This document shows positions 14,643-21,788 of a DNA stretch of 21,788 bases, in pieces. Both the position numbers and the translations under genes were made by a program. The number at the start of each line of letters is the position of its first letter. Within the stretch, counting starts at the first letter, position 1. The stretch is from Candidatus Accumulibacter iunctus (GTDB lineage: Bacteria; Pseudomonadota; Gammaproteobacteria; Burkholderiales; Rhodocyclaceae), in NCBI GenBank assembly GCA_002345025.1, contig DDUX01000004.1, positions 1 to 21,788 of the forward strand, written 5' to 3'. The notes beneath the pieces are model-generated. The model had not been told where the DNA came from. It saw only the letters and a list, made by a program, of their open reading frames with translations, and ran no database searches.

Positions 14643-15353
14643 TTGATCACCAAGAGACTCGTGCCGCTCGCACTCGCCGCGACCCTCAGCCTGCCGGCCC
14701 TCGCCGACGAGGCAGCTGTACGCAAGTCGCTCGAGAGCAAGCTCGGGCGTCCATTGACCAGCCTCACCAGAACCCCGTACCTCGGGCTTTATGAAGCCTA
14801 TGCCGACGGCCAGATCTTCTACACCGACGAGAAGGTTTCGGTGATCATCGCCGGCGCGCTGATCGATGGCAAGAGCATGAAGAACATCACCGACGAGCGT
14901 CTGCAGAAGCTCACCGCCATCAAGTTCTCGGACCTACCGCTGACGCTCGCCGTCAAGCAGGTTCGTGGTGACGGCAAGCGTGTCGTTGCCACTTTCGAAG
15001 ACCCCAACTGCGGCTACTGCAAGAAACTGGCGAAGGATCTCGCGAAACTCGACAACGTCACCATCTATACTTTCCTCTACCCGATTCTCTCGCCGGACTC
15101 GCTCGAGAAGTCGAACAGGATCTGGTGCGCTGCCGACAAGGCGAAAGCATGGAACGACTGGATGGTCGACGGCAAGGCTCCTGGCGGCAAGGGTGACTGC
15201 GATACGACGGCGGTCAAGAAGACCATCGAGATCGGTCGCAAACTGGCCATCACTGGGACGCCGACGATCTTCTTCGCTGATGGCGAACGCGTTCCGGGTG
15301 CAATTCCGTTGGCCAAGATCGAGGAGAAGCTGGCGCAGACCGCCACCCGCTGA
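14643..15353 (+). CDS. dsbC: Periplasmic thiol:disulfide interchange protein DsbC
   Basis: DsbC is a dimeric periplasmic isomerase that reshuffles wrong disulfide bonds and is kept reduced by DsbD. The 236-residue protein has a signal peptide (MITKRLVPLALAATLSLPALA), an N-terminal dimerisation domain (about 22-85), and a thioredoxin-fold domain with the active site CGYC at 123-126 (DPNCGYCKKLAKDL) and the cis-proline loop TGTPT (204-208). A further Cys pair, Cys162 and Cys186, matches the structural disulfide of DsbC. The start is TTG at 14643, supported by GGAGA seven bases upstream and by the signal peptide beginning there; no in-frame ATG fits. It is probably cotranscribed with the hydroxylase before it. 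Confidence 0.94.
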   Translation: MITKRLVPLALAATLSLPALADEAAVRKSLESKLGRPLTSLTRTPYLGLYEAYADGQIFYTDEKVSVIIAGALIDGKSMKNITDERLQKLTAIKFSDLPLTLAVKQVRGDGKRVVATFEDPNCGYCKKLAKDLAKLDNVTIYTFLYPILSPDSLEKSNRIWCAADKAKAWNDWMVDGKAPGGKGDCDTTAVKKTIEIGRKLAITGTPTIFFADGERVPGAIPLAKIEEKLAQTATR

Positions 15354-15406
15354 TTGACCCGGCGTCGCCTTCTGGCGCGGTGCGCCCGAGGCGGCGGCAG
15401 CGGGCT

Positions 15407-15999
15407 TCACACGGCAAGCAGCATCCCATCGACTTCGCGCAATGCGCCGGCGCGCAGCAGATCCCTCACCAGCCAGTCGGCCAGCATCTCATCGCTGTGC
15501 TGCAGGTAGCGCGCGTTCACGCTCTGGCAGAAACTCAGGCCGGCCAGAAAGCGGGGGTTGTGAAAGGCGAGCGCATCCATGTCGTGACCCGGAACGGCGA
15601 TGGCCCGCCAGTAGAGGCCGCCGAGTTCGACCTGATCGCCGGCGGCGATCGTCGCGTCATGGCGAAACCTGGCCGCCGACTGGCCCAAGGGCGACAGCAG
15701 GAGGGCTTCCTCGTCCCATTCGGCGATCGTCGCGTCGATTCCCCGAGGGACAATCACCCGGCAGCCAAAGGCTGCGGTCAGCGCAGCATTGCCACCGATA
15801 TGATCGGAGTGTGAGTGCGTGTTGAGGAGCTGTGTCAGGTGGCGGCCCCGGCGAGGGCGTTCGCGACCAGCGAGACGGTCTGCGCCGCGTGCGTGACGTA
15901 GCCGCTGTCGATCAGCGCCGCCTGCTTGCCCTCGAAGAAGAGGATGCTGTTCGACGATAGCCAGCCCCGCTCAATGACCAGGACGCTCTCGGGGAGCAT
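15407..15999 (-). pseudogene. Metallo-beta-lactamase-fold hydrolase, frameshifted and internally deleted
   Basis: The frame starting at ATG 15999 (MLPESVLVIERGWLSSNSIL, then FEGKQAALIDSGYV) has the MBL-fold N-terminus but stops at 15835 (TGA). The next part continues in another frame: LTQLLNTHSHSDHIGG, with the HxHxDH metal motif at 15817-15800, then VPGHDMDALAFHNP, to a stop at 15407. The span is 593 bases, one short of a multiple of three. Adding one G to the four-base run at 15846-15849 restores ALAGGRHLTQLLNTHSHSDH. After FHNP (about 15555) the sequence jumps to a C-terminal-like segment (SVNARYLQHSDEMLADWLV); the later metal ligands expected of the fold, an SGD-type Asp and a final His, are absent. 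The gene is coupled to the DUF1289 gene before it (TGATG). Confidence 0.8.
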
Positions 16000-16193
16000 C
16001 AGCGCTGGCGCTTGCCAACGCCGTCCGGCGGCTCGTCGGGGACGCGGGTGCTCCGCCGTTCCTCGACCACGACGATGCCCTGGGTATCCGGCGATAGCGG
16101 CAGTGGCGGCCGACCGCAGCCGAGACAGTAGCCGGAATCGGGATCCGGCATGCAGATGCCAACGCAAAGATAGTCGTCTGCTGGCCCGCTCAC
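15999..16193 (-). CDS. DUF1289 Cys-rich small protein (second copy)
   Basis: The 64-residue product begins with GTG at 16193, two bases after the stop of the preceding DUF1289 gene, and its TGA overlaps the next ATG by one base. It holds the first half of the DUF1289 signature, CVGIC-MPDPDSGY-CLGCGR, with Cys10, Cys14, Cys23 and Cys26 in a metal-site-like arrangement. The second half of the usual domain (an RT-x-DEI-x-W helix) is replaced by a polar, low-similarity tail. This suggests a diverged or truncated family member. The function of DUF1289 is unknown; the four Cys hint at zinc or iron-sulfur binding, which is an inference. Confidence 0.65.
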   Translation of the reverse strand: MSGPADDYLCVGICMPDPDSGYCLGCGRPPLPLSPDTQGIVVVEERRSTRVPDEPPDGVGKRQR

Positions 16194-16195
16194 GA

Positions 16196-16453
16196 TCAGC
16201 GCTCACAATCACCACGGAACTCGCCACCGGATGCGCAGCCCTGCGGGTCGTGCTCGGCACGGCGACGCTCGACGGCGAGCAGAACCAGCAAGCGCTGGTC
16301 GGTCGACGCGCGGCTCCAGAAGCCGATCTCCTCGATCGTGCGAAAACAACCGCGACAGAAGCCGCTGTTGTCGTCGATCCGGCAGACGTTGATGCAAGGT
16401 GAGGCAACGGTCGGCATCAAGTCGCCGCCGTGCCGCGGCCCGAGCGCGTTCAT
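16196..16453 (-). CDS. DUF1289 Cys-rich small protein (first copy)
   Basis: The 85-residue product has the full DUF1289 pattern: SPCINVCRIDDNSGFCRGCF followed by RTIEEIGFWSRAS, with Cys20, Cys24, Cys33 and Cys36, then a helix rich in Leu, Val and Arg. Two more Cys occur near the C-terminus (73 and 83). The ATG at 16453 overlaps the HMG-CoA lyase stop (ATGA), implying translational coupling; an ATG at 16417 is an alternative that would give a more typical short lead. The domain's function is not known. Its place at the end of a leucine-degradation operon is suggestive but not proof of a role there. Confidence 0.85.
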   Translation of the reverse strand: MNALGPRHGGDLMPTVASPCINVCRIDDNSGFCRGCFRTIEEIGFWSRASTDQRLLVLLAVERRRAEHDPQGCASGGEFRGDCER

Positions 16454-17376
16454 GCTGCCCCGCCGCGTCTGGCGAGCAGCGCACGTGCCGCCTTCGATGC
16501 CGGCTCGCGACCGAGATGCCGCGAGATGTACTCACTGGCGACGAGCAGAGCAGCCATATCGATTCCGGAGTCGATTCCCAGTCCCTGCAGCAGAAAAAGC
16601 ACGTCCTCGGTTGCCACGTTGCCGGTCGCCCCCGCCGCGTACGGACAGCCACCGAGGCCGGCGACCGAGCTGTCGAACACCGCCATGCCGAGTTCGAGTG
16701 AGGCGTAGATGTTGCCGATGGCCATGCCGAAAGTGTCATGGTAGTGCCCCGCCAGCCGGTCCATCGGCATCACCACGGCGCAGGCCTCGATCATTCGCTG
16801 TACCGCCCCTGGCGTACCGGCGCCAATCGTATCGCCAAGAGAGATCTCGTGGCAACCCATCTCGAACAGTCGCTGCGCCACCGTTGCCACCTTCTGCGGC
16901 GCAATGGCGCCTTCGTAGGGACAGGCGACGACGCAGGACACGTAGCCGCGCACCGGAATCTCGAGCGCGCTGGCGGCATCGACGACGGCGGCGAAGCGCT
17001 TCAGACTCTCGGCGACGCTGCAGTTGATGTTCTTCTGTGAGAACGATTCCGAGGCCGCAGCGAAAATGGCGACTTCCCGCGCGCCGGCTTCGATCGCCGC
17101 ATCGAAACCCCTGAGGTTCGGCGTCAGGACCGGAAACGATACTGCCGGACGACAACGCGGGCTTCCCAGCACCGCTCGCAGGACCTCGCTGCTGTCGGCC
17201 ATCTGCGGCACCCACTGCGGCGAGACGAAGGAACCGACTTCAATAACCGCGAGCCCGGCATCGCAGAGGCGCTCGATCAGTCCGACCCTGACCGTCGCCG
17301 GAACGATCTGCCGCTCGTTCTGCAGACCATCGCGCGGTCCGACCTCGACGAGCCTCACCCGCCCGGGAAGAGCCAT
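16450..17376 (-). CDS. liuE: Hydroxymethylglutaryl-CoA lyase
   Basis: This enzyme splits HMG-CoA into acetyl-CoA and acetoacetate, the last step of leucine breakdown. The 308-residue TIM-barrel protein has VEVGPRDGLQNE (10-21), SCVVACPYEG (147-156), SLGDTIGAGTPG (179-190), the metal-binding HYHDTFGMAIGNIYA (211-225, His211 and His213) and the catalytic-loop signature GLGGCPYAAGATGNVATED (240-258) with Cys244. The ATG at 17376 lies one base after the stop of the biotin subunit gene; a longer in-frame start at 17451 would overlap that gene and adds an Arg-rich, unrelated tail. It is also known as mvaB in other organisms. The stop overlaps the next start (ATGA). Confidence 0.96.
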   Translation of the reverse strand: MALPGRVRLVEVGPRDGLQNERQIVPATVRVGLIERLCDAGLAVIEVGSFVSPQWVPQMADSSEVLRAVLGSPRCRPAVSFPVLTPNLRGFDAAIEAGAREVAIFAAASESFSQKNINCSVAESLKRFAAVVDAASALEIPVRGYVSCVVACPYEGAIAPQKVATVAQRLFEMGCHEISLGDTIGAGTPGAVQRMIEACAVVMPMDRLAGHYHDTFGMAIGNIYASLELGMAVFDSSVAGLGGCPYAAGATGNVATEDVLFLLQGLGIDSGIDMAALLVASEYISRHLGREPASKAARALLARRGGAA

Positions 17377-17377
17377 C

Positions 17378-19414
17378 TCAGGCCTCCGCCTCGAAGTCCA
17401 CGAGCGACGCGCCGTCGGCAACCTGATCGCCGGCTGCGTAGCAGAAGGCACGAACCCTGCCGTTCATCGGCGCGGTGACCGTGTGCTCCATCTTCATTGC
17501 TTCGAGGATCAACAGCGGCGCCCCTTTTTCGACCTGCTGTCCCGGAGTTGCCAGCAAGGCAATGATTTTGCCCGGCATCGGCGCCGTCAGACCGCCGCCA
17601 TGAGTTCCGCCGGCCTCGACGAGGTGCAGCGGATCGTCGCGCAAGAGGACGTAGTTCGTCCCGTCGAGGAAGACGTGGCGCTTCTGCTCCTGCCTCTCAT
17701 TGACCGCGATGACGCTCGCGATCAGCCGGCGATCATCGAGTTCGACTGCCAGTTGACCGGCGAACTGCCCGCTGTCGAGGAAGCGGCCGCGTGCGAGCAC
17801 TGACTCGCAGCCCAGCGTCAACCGCCAGCCATCCGCTTCGTAAGCGACGACCACCTCGGAGCGGGTGTCGGCGAAGCGATAGCTCAGAGTGCGTCGTGGT
17901 TGCAGATTGAGTCGCCAGCCATCGTGCAGGCTCCACGGCGACCACGGGTCGCCGGAGCGGCCGGCCGTGGCCAGCGCTGCGGCATGCTCGCGCAGCAGGC
18001 CGGCAACGGCGGCGACGAAAAAGACGCTGCTGGGTGGCTGCCCACGCGCCGGAAAGAGGAAACTGCGGCTGCGCTCGATGAGGCCGGTATCGAGGTCGGC
18101 GTTGGCGAACGCCGGGCAGGCGACCAGCCTGGAGAGGAAGTCGACGTTGGTGCTGACGCCGACAATGCGGTAATCGGCCAGCGCCTGCCGCATCCGTCCG
18201 AGCGCGGCGTGCCGGTCGACGTCCCAGACGATCAGCTTGGCGATCATCGGATCATAGAATGGGGTGATCTCGTCACCCTGCTCGATTCCCGTGTCGACCC
18301 GCACGTTGAGGCTCTCGGCCGGGCGTGCCAGATGCAGCAGGCGACCGGTCGATGGCAGGAACTCCTGGTCTGGGTTCTCGGCGTAGATCCGCGCCTCGAG
18401 CGCATGTCCGCGAATGTCGAGCTGATCCTGTCGCAACGGCAGGTGCTCGCCGCTGGCGACGCGCAGCTGCCACTCGACGAGGTCCTGCCCGGTGATCATC
18501 TCGGTCACCGGATGCTCGACCTGCAAGCGTGTGTTCATCTCCATGAAGTAGAAGCTGCCTTCCTGTGGAAACGCTTCGCTGGCGATGAACTCGACCGTGC
18601 CGGCGCCGACATAGCCGACTGCCAGCGCCGCGTCGACTGCTGCCCGCCCCATCGCAGCCCGGCGCTCGGCGGTCATTCCCGGAGCGGGCGCCTCCTCGAC
18701 GACCTTCTGGTGCCGGCGCTGCACCGAGCAGTCGCGTTCGAAGAGATGAACGCAGTTGCCGTGCGTGTCGGCAAAGACCTGGATCTCGATGTGTCGCGAA
18801 CGGCTCAGGTACTTCTCGATCAGCACCTGTCCGCAGCCGAACGCCGAATTCGCCTCACGCTGGCATGAGGCGAGGGCGGCGGCAAAGTCCTCGCCGCGCT
18901 CGACCAGCCGCATTCCCTTGCCACCGCCGCCAGCGGTGGCCTTGATCAGAACGGGATAGCCGATCGCATCCGCCTGTCGCCGCAGGAAATCCGCCTGCTG
19001 CTCGTCGCCGTGGTAACCGGGCGTCAGGGGCACGCCGGCCGCCGCGAGCAGATTCTTCGCCGCCGACTTCGAGCCCATGGCACGGATCGCTGTTGCCGGC
19101 GGACCGATGAAGGTGATTCCGGCGGCTGTACAGGAATCGGCAAAGGCGTCGTTCTCCGACAGGAAGCCGTAGCCCGGGTGAATGGCCTGCGCGCCACTGC
19201 GTGCGGCGGCCTCGAGAATTCGCTCGCCGACGAGGTAAGACTCACGTGCCGCCGCCGGGCCGATGCACACCGCTTCGTCGGCCAGCCGGACATGGCGTGC
19301 GTTGGCGTCGGCCTCGGAATAGACGGCAATGGTACGCACCCCCATGCGGCGGGCCGTCCGGATCACGCGGCAGGCGATCTCGCCGCGGTTGGCAATCAGG
19401 ATCCTGCTAAACAT
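17378..19414 (-). CDS. liuD: Methylcrotonoyl-CoA carboxylase biotin-containing (alpha) subunit
   Basis: This subunit carboxylates its own biotin using ATP and bicarbonate and hands the carboxyl group to the beta subunit. Domains in order over 678 residues are: biotin carboxylase N-terminal domain (FSRILIANRGEIACRVIRTA), ATP-grasp domain with GGGGKGM (162-168), biotin carboxylase C-terminal domain with EMNTRLQVEHPVTE just before it, a linker domain, and the biotinyl domain with EAMKMEH, where Lys641 should carry biotin. AGAGGTGG lies just before the ATG at 19414. Acyl-CoA carboxylases look alike; the pairing with a hydratase and HMG-CoA lyase favours methylcrotonyl-CoA over propionyl- or geranyl-CoA. 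Confidence 0.95.
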   Translation of the reverse strand: MFSRILIANRGEIACRVIRTARRMGVRTIAVYSEADANARHVRLADEAVCIGPAAARESYLVGERILEAAARSGAQAIHPGYGFLSENDAFADSCTAAGITFIGPPATAIRAMGSKSAAKNLLAAAGVPLTPGYHGDEQQADFLRRQADAIGYPVLIKATAGGGGKGMRLVERGEDFAAALASCQREANSAFGCGQVLIEKYLSRSRHIEIQVFADTHGNCVHLFERDCSVQRRHQKVVEEAPAPGMTAERRAAMGRAAVDAALAVGYVGAGTVEFIASEAFPQEGSFYFMEMNTRLQVEHPVTEMITGQDLVEWQLRVASGEHLPLRQDQLDIRGHALEARIYAENPDQEFLPSTGRLLHLARPAESLNVRVDTGIEQGDEITPFYDPMIAKLIVWDVDRHAALGRMRQALADYRIVGVSTNVDFLSRLVACPAFANADLDTGLIERSRSFLFPARGQPPSSVFFVAAVAGLLREHAAALATAGRSGDPWSPWSLHDGWRLNLQPRRTLSYRFADTRSEVVVAYEADGWRLTLGCESVLARGRFLDSGQFAGQLAVELDDRRLIASVIAVNERQEQKRHVFLDGTNYVLLRDDPLHLVEAGGTHGGGLTAPMPGKIIALLATPGQQVEKGAPLLILEAMKMEHTVTAPMNGRVRAFCYAAGDQVADGASLVDFEAEA

Positions 19415-19489
19415 TCAGCCACCTCTTTCGCTCGGCCGGCGGTCTGCGTCGAACGGGGTGCCGACGCCTCCAGCCGCGACGACGATCAT
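19415..19489 (-). CDS. Possible 24-residue mini-ORF between liuC and liuD
   Basis: On the minus strand an ATG at 19489 begins eight bases after the liuC stop and is preceded by GAGGTG three bases upstream. The frame encodes MIVVAAGGVGTPFDADRRPS and four more residues, and its TGA ends exactly one base before the liuD ATG. It could be a translational bridge that carries ribosomes across the 82-base gap. No family is recognised, and chance is a real alternative given the short length. Confidence 0.22.
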   Translation of the reverse strand: MIVVAAGGVGTPFDADRRPSERGG

Positions 19490-19496
19490 CGTCACC

Positions 19497-20291
19497 TCAA
19501 TCGACCAGCCAGTTGGGCGGCCGCTTCTCGAGAAAAGCAGCCAGGCCTTCCCTTCCCTCCGCGCTGGCACGAACGCGCGTGATGCGCTCGGTCGTCTCGT
19601 CGATCGTTTCTGCATCGATCGGCTGTCCGGCGACGACGCGGATCAGCCCCTTGCATTCCGCCTGTGCATGCGGACCGTTCGCCAGCAGCGACTCAACGAT
19701 CTCGGCGATCGCGTCGTCGAGCTGCTCCTCGCCGGGGACGAGCTCGTGCAACAGGCCGATGCGGTAGGCCTCGGCGGCCGAGAAACGCTCGGCGGTCAGC
19801 ATGTAGCGCCGGCAATAGCGCTCGCCGATGGCCGCCAGCACGTACGGGCTGATCACCGCCGGGACAATCCCCAGCTTGACCTCGCTCAACGCGAAGATCG
19901 CATCGTAGGTACCGACTGCCAGATCACAAGCGGCGATCAGACCGACGCCCCCACCGTAGGCGGCACCCTGGACACGGGCGATCGTCGGTTTCGGCAGTTC
20001 GTTGAGCGTCGCCAGTAGCTCGGCGAGGCGCTTCGCGTCAAGCAGGTTCTCCTCCGGCGTGTAGTCGGCGGCGCGCTTCATCCAGTTGAGGTCGGCACCG
20101 GCGCAGAAACTCCTGCCGGTTGCAGAAAGGACGACGACGCGGACCCGCGAATCCGCGGCGAGGTCCCGCAGGCCGGCGGTGATCTCGGCGATCAGCTCCT
20201 CGTCGAAGGCATTGTGCCGCTGCGCCTTGTTCAGTGTCAGGATGCCGACGCCGCCATCCACCTCGGTGATGATCGATCGATAGTCGCTCAT
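19497..20291 (-). CDS. liuC: Methylglutaconyl-CoA hydratase (enoyl-CoA hydratase family)
   Basis: This crotonase-fold enzyme hydrates 3-methylglutaconyl-CoA, the product of methylcrotonyl-CoA carboxylase, to HMG-CoA. The 264-residue protein has the family oxyanion-hole segments SFCAGADLNWMKR (61-73) and QGAAYGGGVGLIAACDLAVG (108-127), followed by FALSEVKLGIVPAVISPYV. The NWMKR ending of the first motif is typical of hydratases from leucine-degradation operons. It starts nine bases after the beta-subunit stop, with GGGCGG just before the ATG. The general family is certain; the specific substrate is inferred from the neighbours. Confidence 0.92.
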   Translation of the reverse strand: MSDYRSIITEVDGGVGILTLNKAQRHNAFDEELIAEITAGLRDLAADSRVRVVVLSATGRSFCAGADLNWMKRAADYTPEENLLDAKRLAELLATLNELPKPTIARVQGAAYGGGVGLIAACDLAVGTYDAIFALSEVKLGIVPAVISPYVLAAIGERYCRRYMLTAERFSAAEAYRIGLLHELVPGEEQLDDAIAEIVESLLANGPHAQAECKGLIRVVAGQPIDAETIDETTERITRVRASAEGREGLAAFLEKRPPNWLVD

Positions 20292-20300
20292 TGATCCGCC

Positions 20301-21788
20301 CTACATCCGGAAGATGCCGAACCTGGTCGGCTCGGAGTCGGCGTTGAATGCTGCCGAGAGGCCGAGACCGAGGACGCGCCGGGTATCTGCGGGGTCGATC
20401 ACGCCGTCGTCCCAGAGACGGGCGCTGGCATAGTAAGGGTGGCCCTGTCGCTCATACTGCTCGCGAATCGGCGCCTTGAACGCCTCCTCGTCGTCGGCGC
20501 TCCAGGTCCTGCCGGCTGCCTCCAGGCCGTCGCGGCGAACCGTTGCCAGAACGTTTGCCGCCTGTTCGCCACCCATCACCGAGATCCTGGCGTTTGGCCA
20601 CATCCACAGCAGGCGCGGCGAGTAGGCTCGACCACACATGCCGTAATTGCCGGCGCCGAAGGAGCCGCCGATGACCACCGTGAACTTCGGTACATTGGCG
20701 CAGGCAACGGCGGTGACCATCTTGGCACCATCGCGCGCGATACCCCCGTTCTCGTACTTGCGGCCGACCATGAAGCCCGTGATGTTCTGCAGGAAGAGGA
20801 GCGGGATACCGCGCTGCGCGCACAGCTCGACGAAGTGTGCCGCCTTCAGTGACGACTCGGAGAACAGGATGCCGTTGTTGGCGACGATTCCCAGCGGATA
20901 GCCCCAGAGACGCGCAAAGCCACAGACGAGGGTCGTTCCGTAGCGCGCCTTGAACTCGTCGAAGTCGGAGGCATCGACGATGCGGGCGATGATCTCGCGC
21001 ACGTCGAAGGGCTTCTTGACATCGATGGGAATCACCCCGTACAGCTCTTCGGCCGGGTAGAGCGGCAGGCGCGGTTCGCCGAGACTGACCGCCGGGTCCT
21101 TGCGCCAGTTGAGATGACCGACGACACGGCGCGCTATGGCCAGAGCATGGGCATCGTTCTCGGCATAGTGATCGGCGACTCCCGAGACGCGGGTATGCAC
21201 GTCGGCGCCACCGAGATCCTCGGCGCTGACCTCCTCGCCGGTGGCGGCCTTGACCAGCGGTGGCCCGCCAAGAAAGATCGTTCCCTGCTCCTTGACGATG
21301 ATCGACTCGTCGCACATCGCCGGCACGTAGGCACCACCGGCGGTGCACGAGCCGAGGACGGCGGCGATCTGCGGAATGCCGGCCGCCGAGAGGCGAGCCT
21401 GGTTGTAGAATATGCGCCCGAAATGCTCCCTGTCGGGGAAAACCTCGTCCTGCATCGGCAGGAAGGCGCCACCCGAATCGACCAGGTAGATGCACGGCAG
21501 CCGGTTCTCGCCGGCGATTTCCTGCGCCCGCAGGTGTTTCTTGACCGTCAGCGGATAGTAGGTGCCGCCCTTCACGGTCGCATCGTTGGCAACGATCATG
21601 CACTCGACGCCATTGACGCGACCAATGCCGGTGATCAGCGACGCTGCAGGAACCTCGAACGGGTGCGTATCGCCGTACATGCCGTAGGCAGCGAGCTGCG
21701 ACAGTTCGAGGAAAGGCGAGCCCGGATCGATCAGCGCATTGACCCGCTCGCGCGGCAGGAGCTTGCCCCGCGCCAGATGCTTCTGCCG
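20301..21788 (-). CDS. liuB: Methylcrotonoyl-CoA carboxylase carboxyltransferase (beta) subunit, 5' end cut by the window
   Basis: The beta subunit transfers carboxyl from biotin to 3-methylcrotonyl-CoA. The readable 495 residues begin RQKHLARGKLLPRERVNALI at the right edge and continue in frame to a TAG at 20301; compared with the usual ~535 residues, about 40 are missing beyond the window. Landmarks include GGTYYPLTVKKHLRAQEIA, YLVDSGGAFLPMQDEVFPD, GSCTAGGAYVPAMCDE and FLGGPPLVKAATGE in the N-terminal crotonase lobe, and FLQNITGFMVGRKYENGGI and GGSFGAGNYGMCGRAYSPR in the C-terminal lobe. These match methylcrotonyl- rather than propionyl-CoA carboxylase beta subunits. The rest of the operon (such as liuA or a regulator) would lie to the right. 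Confidence 0.96.
   Translation of the reverse strand, partial: RQKHLARGKLLPRERVNALIDPGSPFLELSQLAAYGMYGDTHPFEVPAASLITGIGRVNGVECMIVANDATVKGGTYYPLTVKKHLRAQEIAGENRLPCIYLVDSGGAFLPMQDEVFPDREHFGRIFYNQARLSAAGIPQIAAVLGSCTAGGAYVPAMCDESIIVKEQGTIFLGGPPLVKAATGEEVSAEDLGGADVHTRVSGVADHYAENDAHALAIARRVVGHLNWRKDPAVSLGEPRLPLYPAEELYGVIPIDVKKPFDVREIIARIVDASDFDEFKARYGTTLVCGFARLWGYPLGIVANNGILFSESSLKAAHFVELCAQRGIPLLFLQNITGFMVGRKYENGGIARDGAKMVTAVACANVPKFTVVIGGSFGAGNYGMCGRAYSPRLLWMWPNARISVMGGEQAANVLATVRRDGLEAAGRTWSADDEEAFKAPIREQYERQGHPYYASARLWDDGVIDPADTRRVLGLGLSAAFNADSEPTRFGIFRM

Noticed and set aside
15374..15386. Hairpin GGCGC-GGT-GCGCC between dsbC and the convergent pseudogene
   Set aside because: The stem is only five pairs with a three-base loop and no T-run on either strand; it is too weak to call a terminator.
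15835..15860. Programmed -1 frameshift in the MBL-fold gene
   Set aside because: No X-XXY-YYZ slippery heptamer is in frame at the run of G, and the missing downstream metal ligands point to decay or sequence error instead.
1..21788. Mobile elements, prophage, CRISPR arrays, tRNA/rRNA genes or defence systems
   Set aside because: No transposase, integrase, spaced repeat array, terminal inverted repeats or structural RNA was seen on either strand; the window is core metabolic and regulatory genes.

Overview
The window is ordinary, gene-dense core chromosome of a GC-rich Gram-negative bacterium. The products and gene order point to a betaproteobacterium, probably Rhodocyclales (for example a Candidatus Accumulibacter relative). 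The evidence is an lptB-rpoN-hpf-ptsN-hprK cluster carrying HprK, a UbiH-family hydroxylase next to dsbC, a ribBA-ribH-nusB-thiL-pgpA-pncC run, and a leucine-degradation (liu) operon. The assignment rests on recognised protein families and was not tested by any search.

Layout. (1) 1-234, minus: the 5' end of a membrane-anchored Ala/Glu-rich repeat protein that runs off the left edge. (2) 589-4709, plus: a tight operon for riboflavin (ribBA, ribH), transcription antitermination (nusB), thiamine pyrophosphate (thiL), phosphatidylglycerol (pgpA) and NAD salvage (pncC), mostly with overlapping stops and starts. (3) 4920-6776, plus: a FimV/HubP-like polar or pilus-associated membrane protein without a visible LysM domain. 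(4) 6837-12494, plus: a LexA-box-controlled recA-recX that runs directly into lptB, then rpoN and hpf. A strong intrinsic terminator separates hpf from ptsN-hprK. (5) 12539-15353: a periplasmic PsiF-repeat protein, a small minus-strand gene of unknown function, a UbiH/UbiF-family flavin hydroxylase and the disulfide isomerase dsbC. (6) 21788-15407, minus: a liu operon coding, in transcription order, for methylcrotonyl-CoA carboxylase beta subunit (cut by the window edge), methylglutaconyl-CoA hydratase, the biotin subunit and HMG-CoA lyase. It continues into two coupled DUF1289 Cys-rich proteins and a decayed metallo-beta-lactamase-fold gene.

How the genes work together. The liu genes convert 3-methylcrotonyl-CoA to acetoacetate and acetyl-CoA. 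rpoN, hpf, ptsN and hprK form the nitrogen/PTS regulatory cluster. recA and recX share an SOS-type promoter that may also drive lptB.

I see no CRISPR array, insertion sequence, prophage, tRNA/rRNA or integration site, and no clear new multi-gene system. The points most worth a second look are the MBL pseudogene (a frameshift plus an apparent internal deletion), the RibBA protein whose GTP cyclohydrolase II half has lost its zinc site, the coupling of lptB to recA-recX, the tandem DUF1289 pair, the near-perfect 39-bp repeats at the left edge, and a 24-codon mini-ORF wedged between liuC and liuD.
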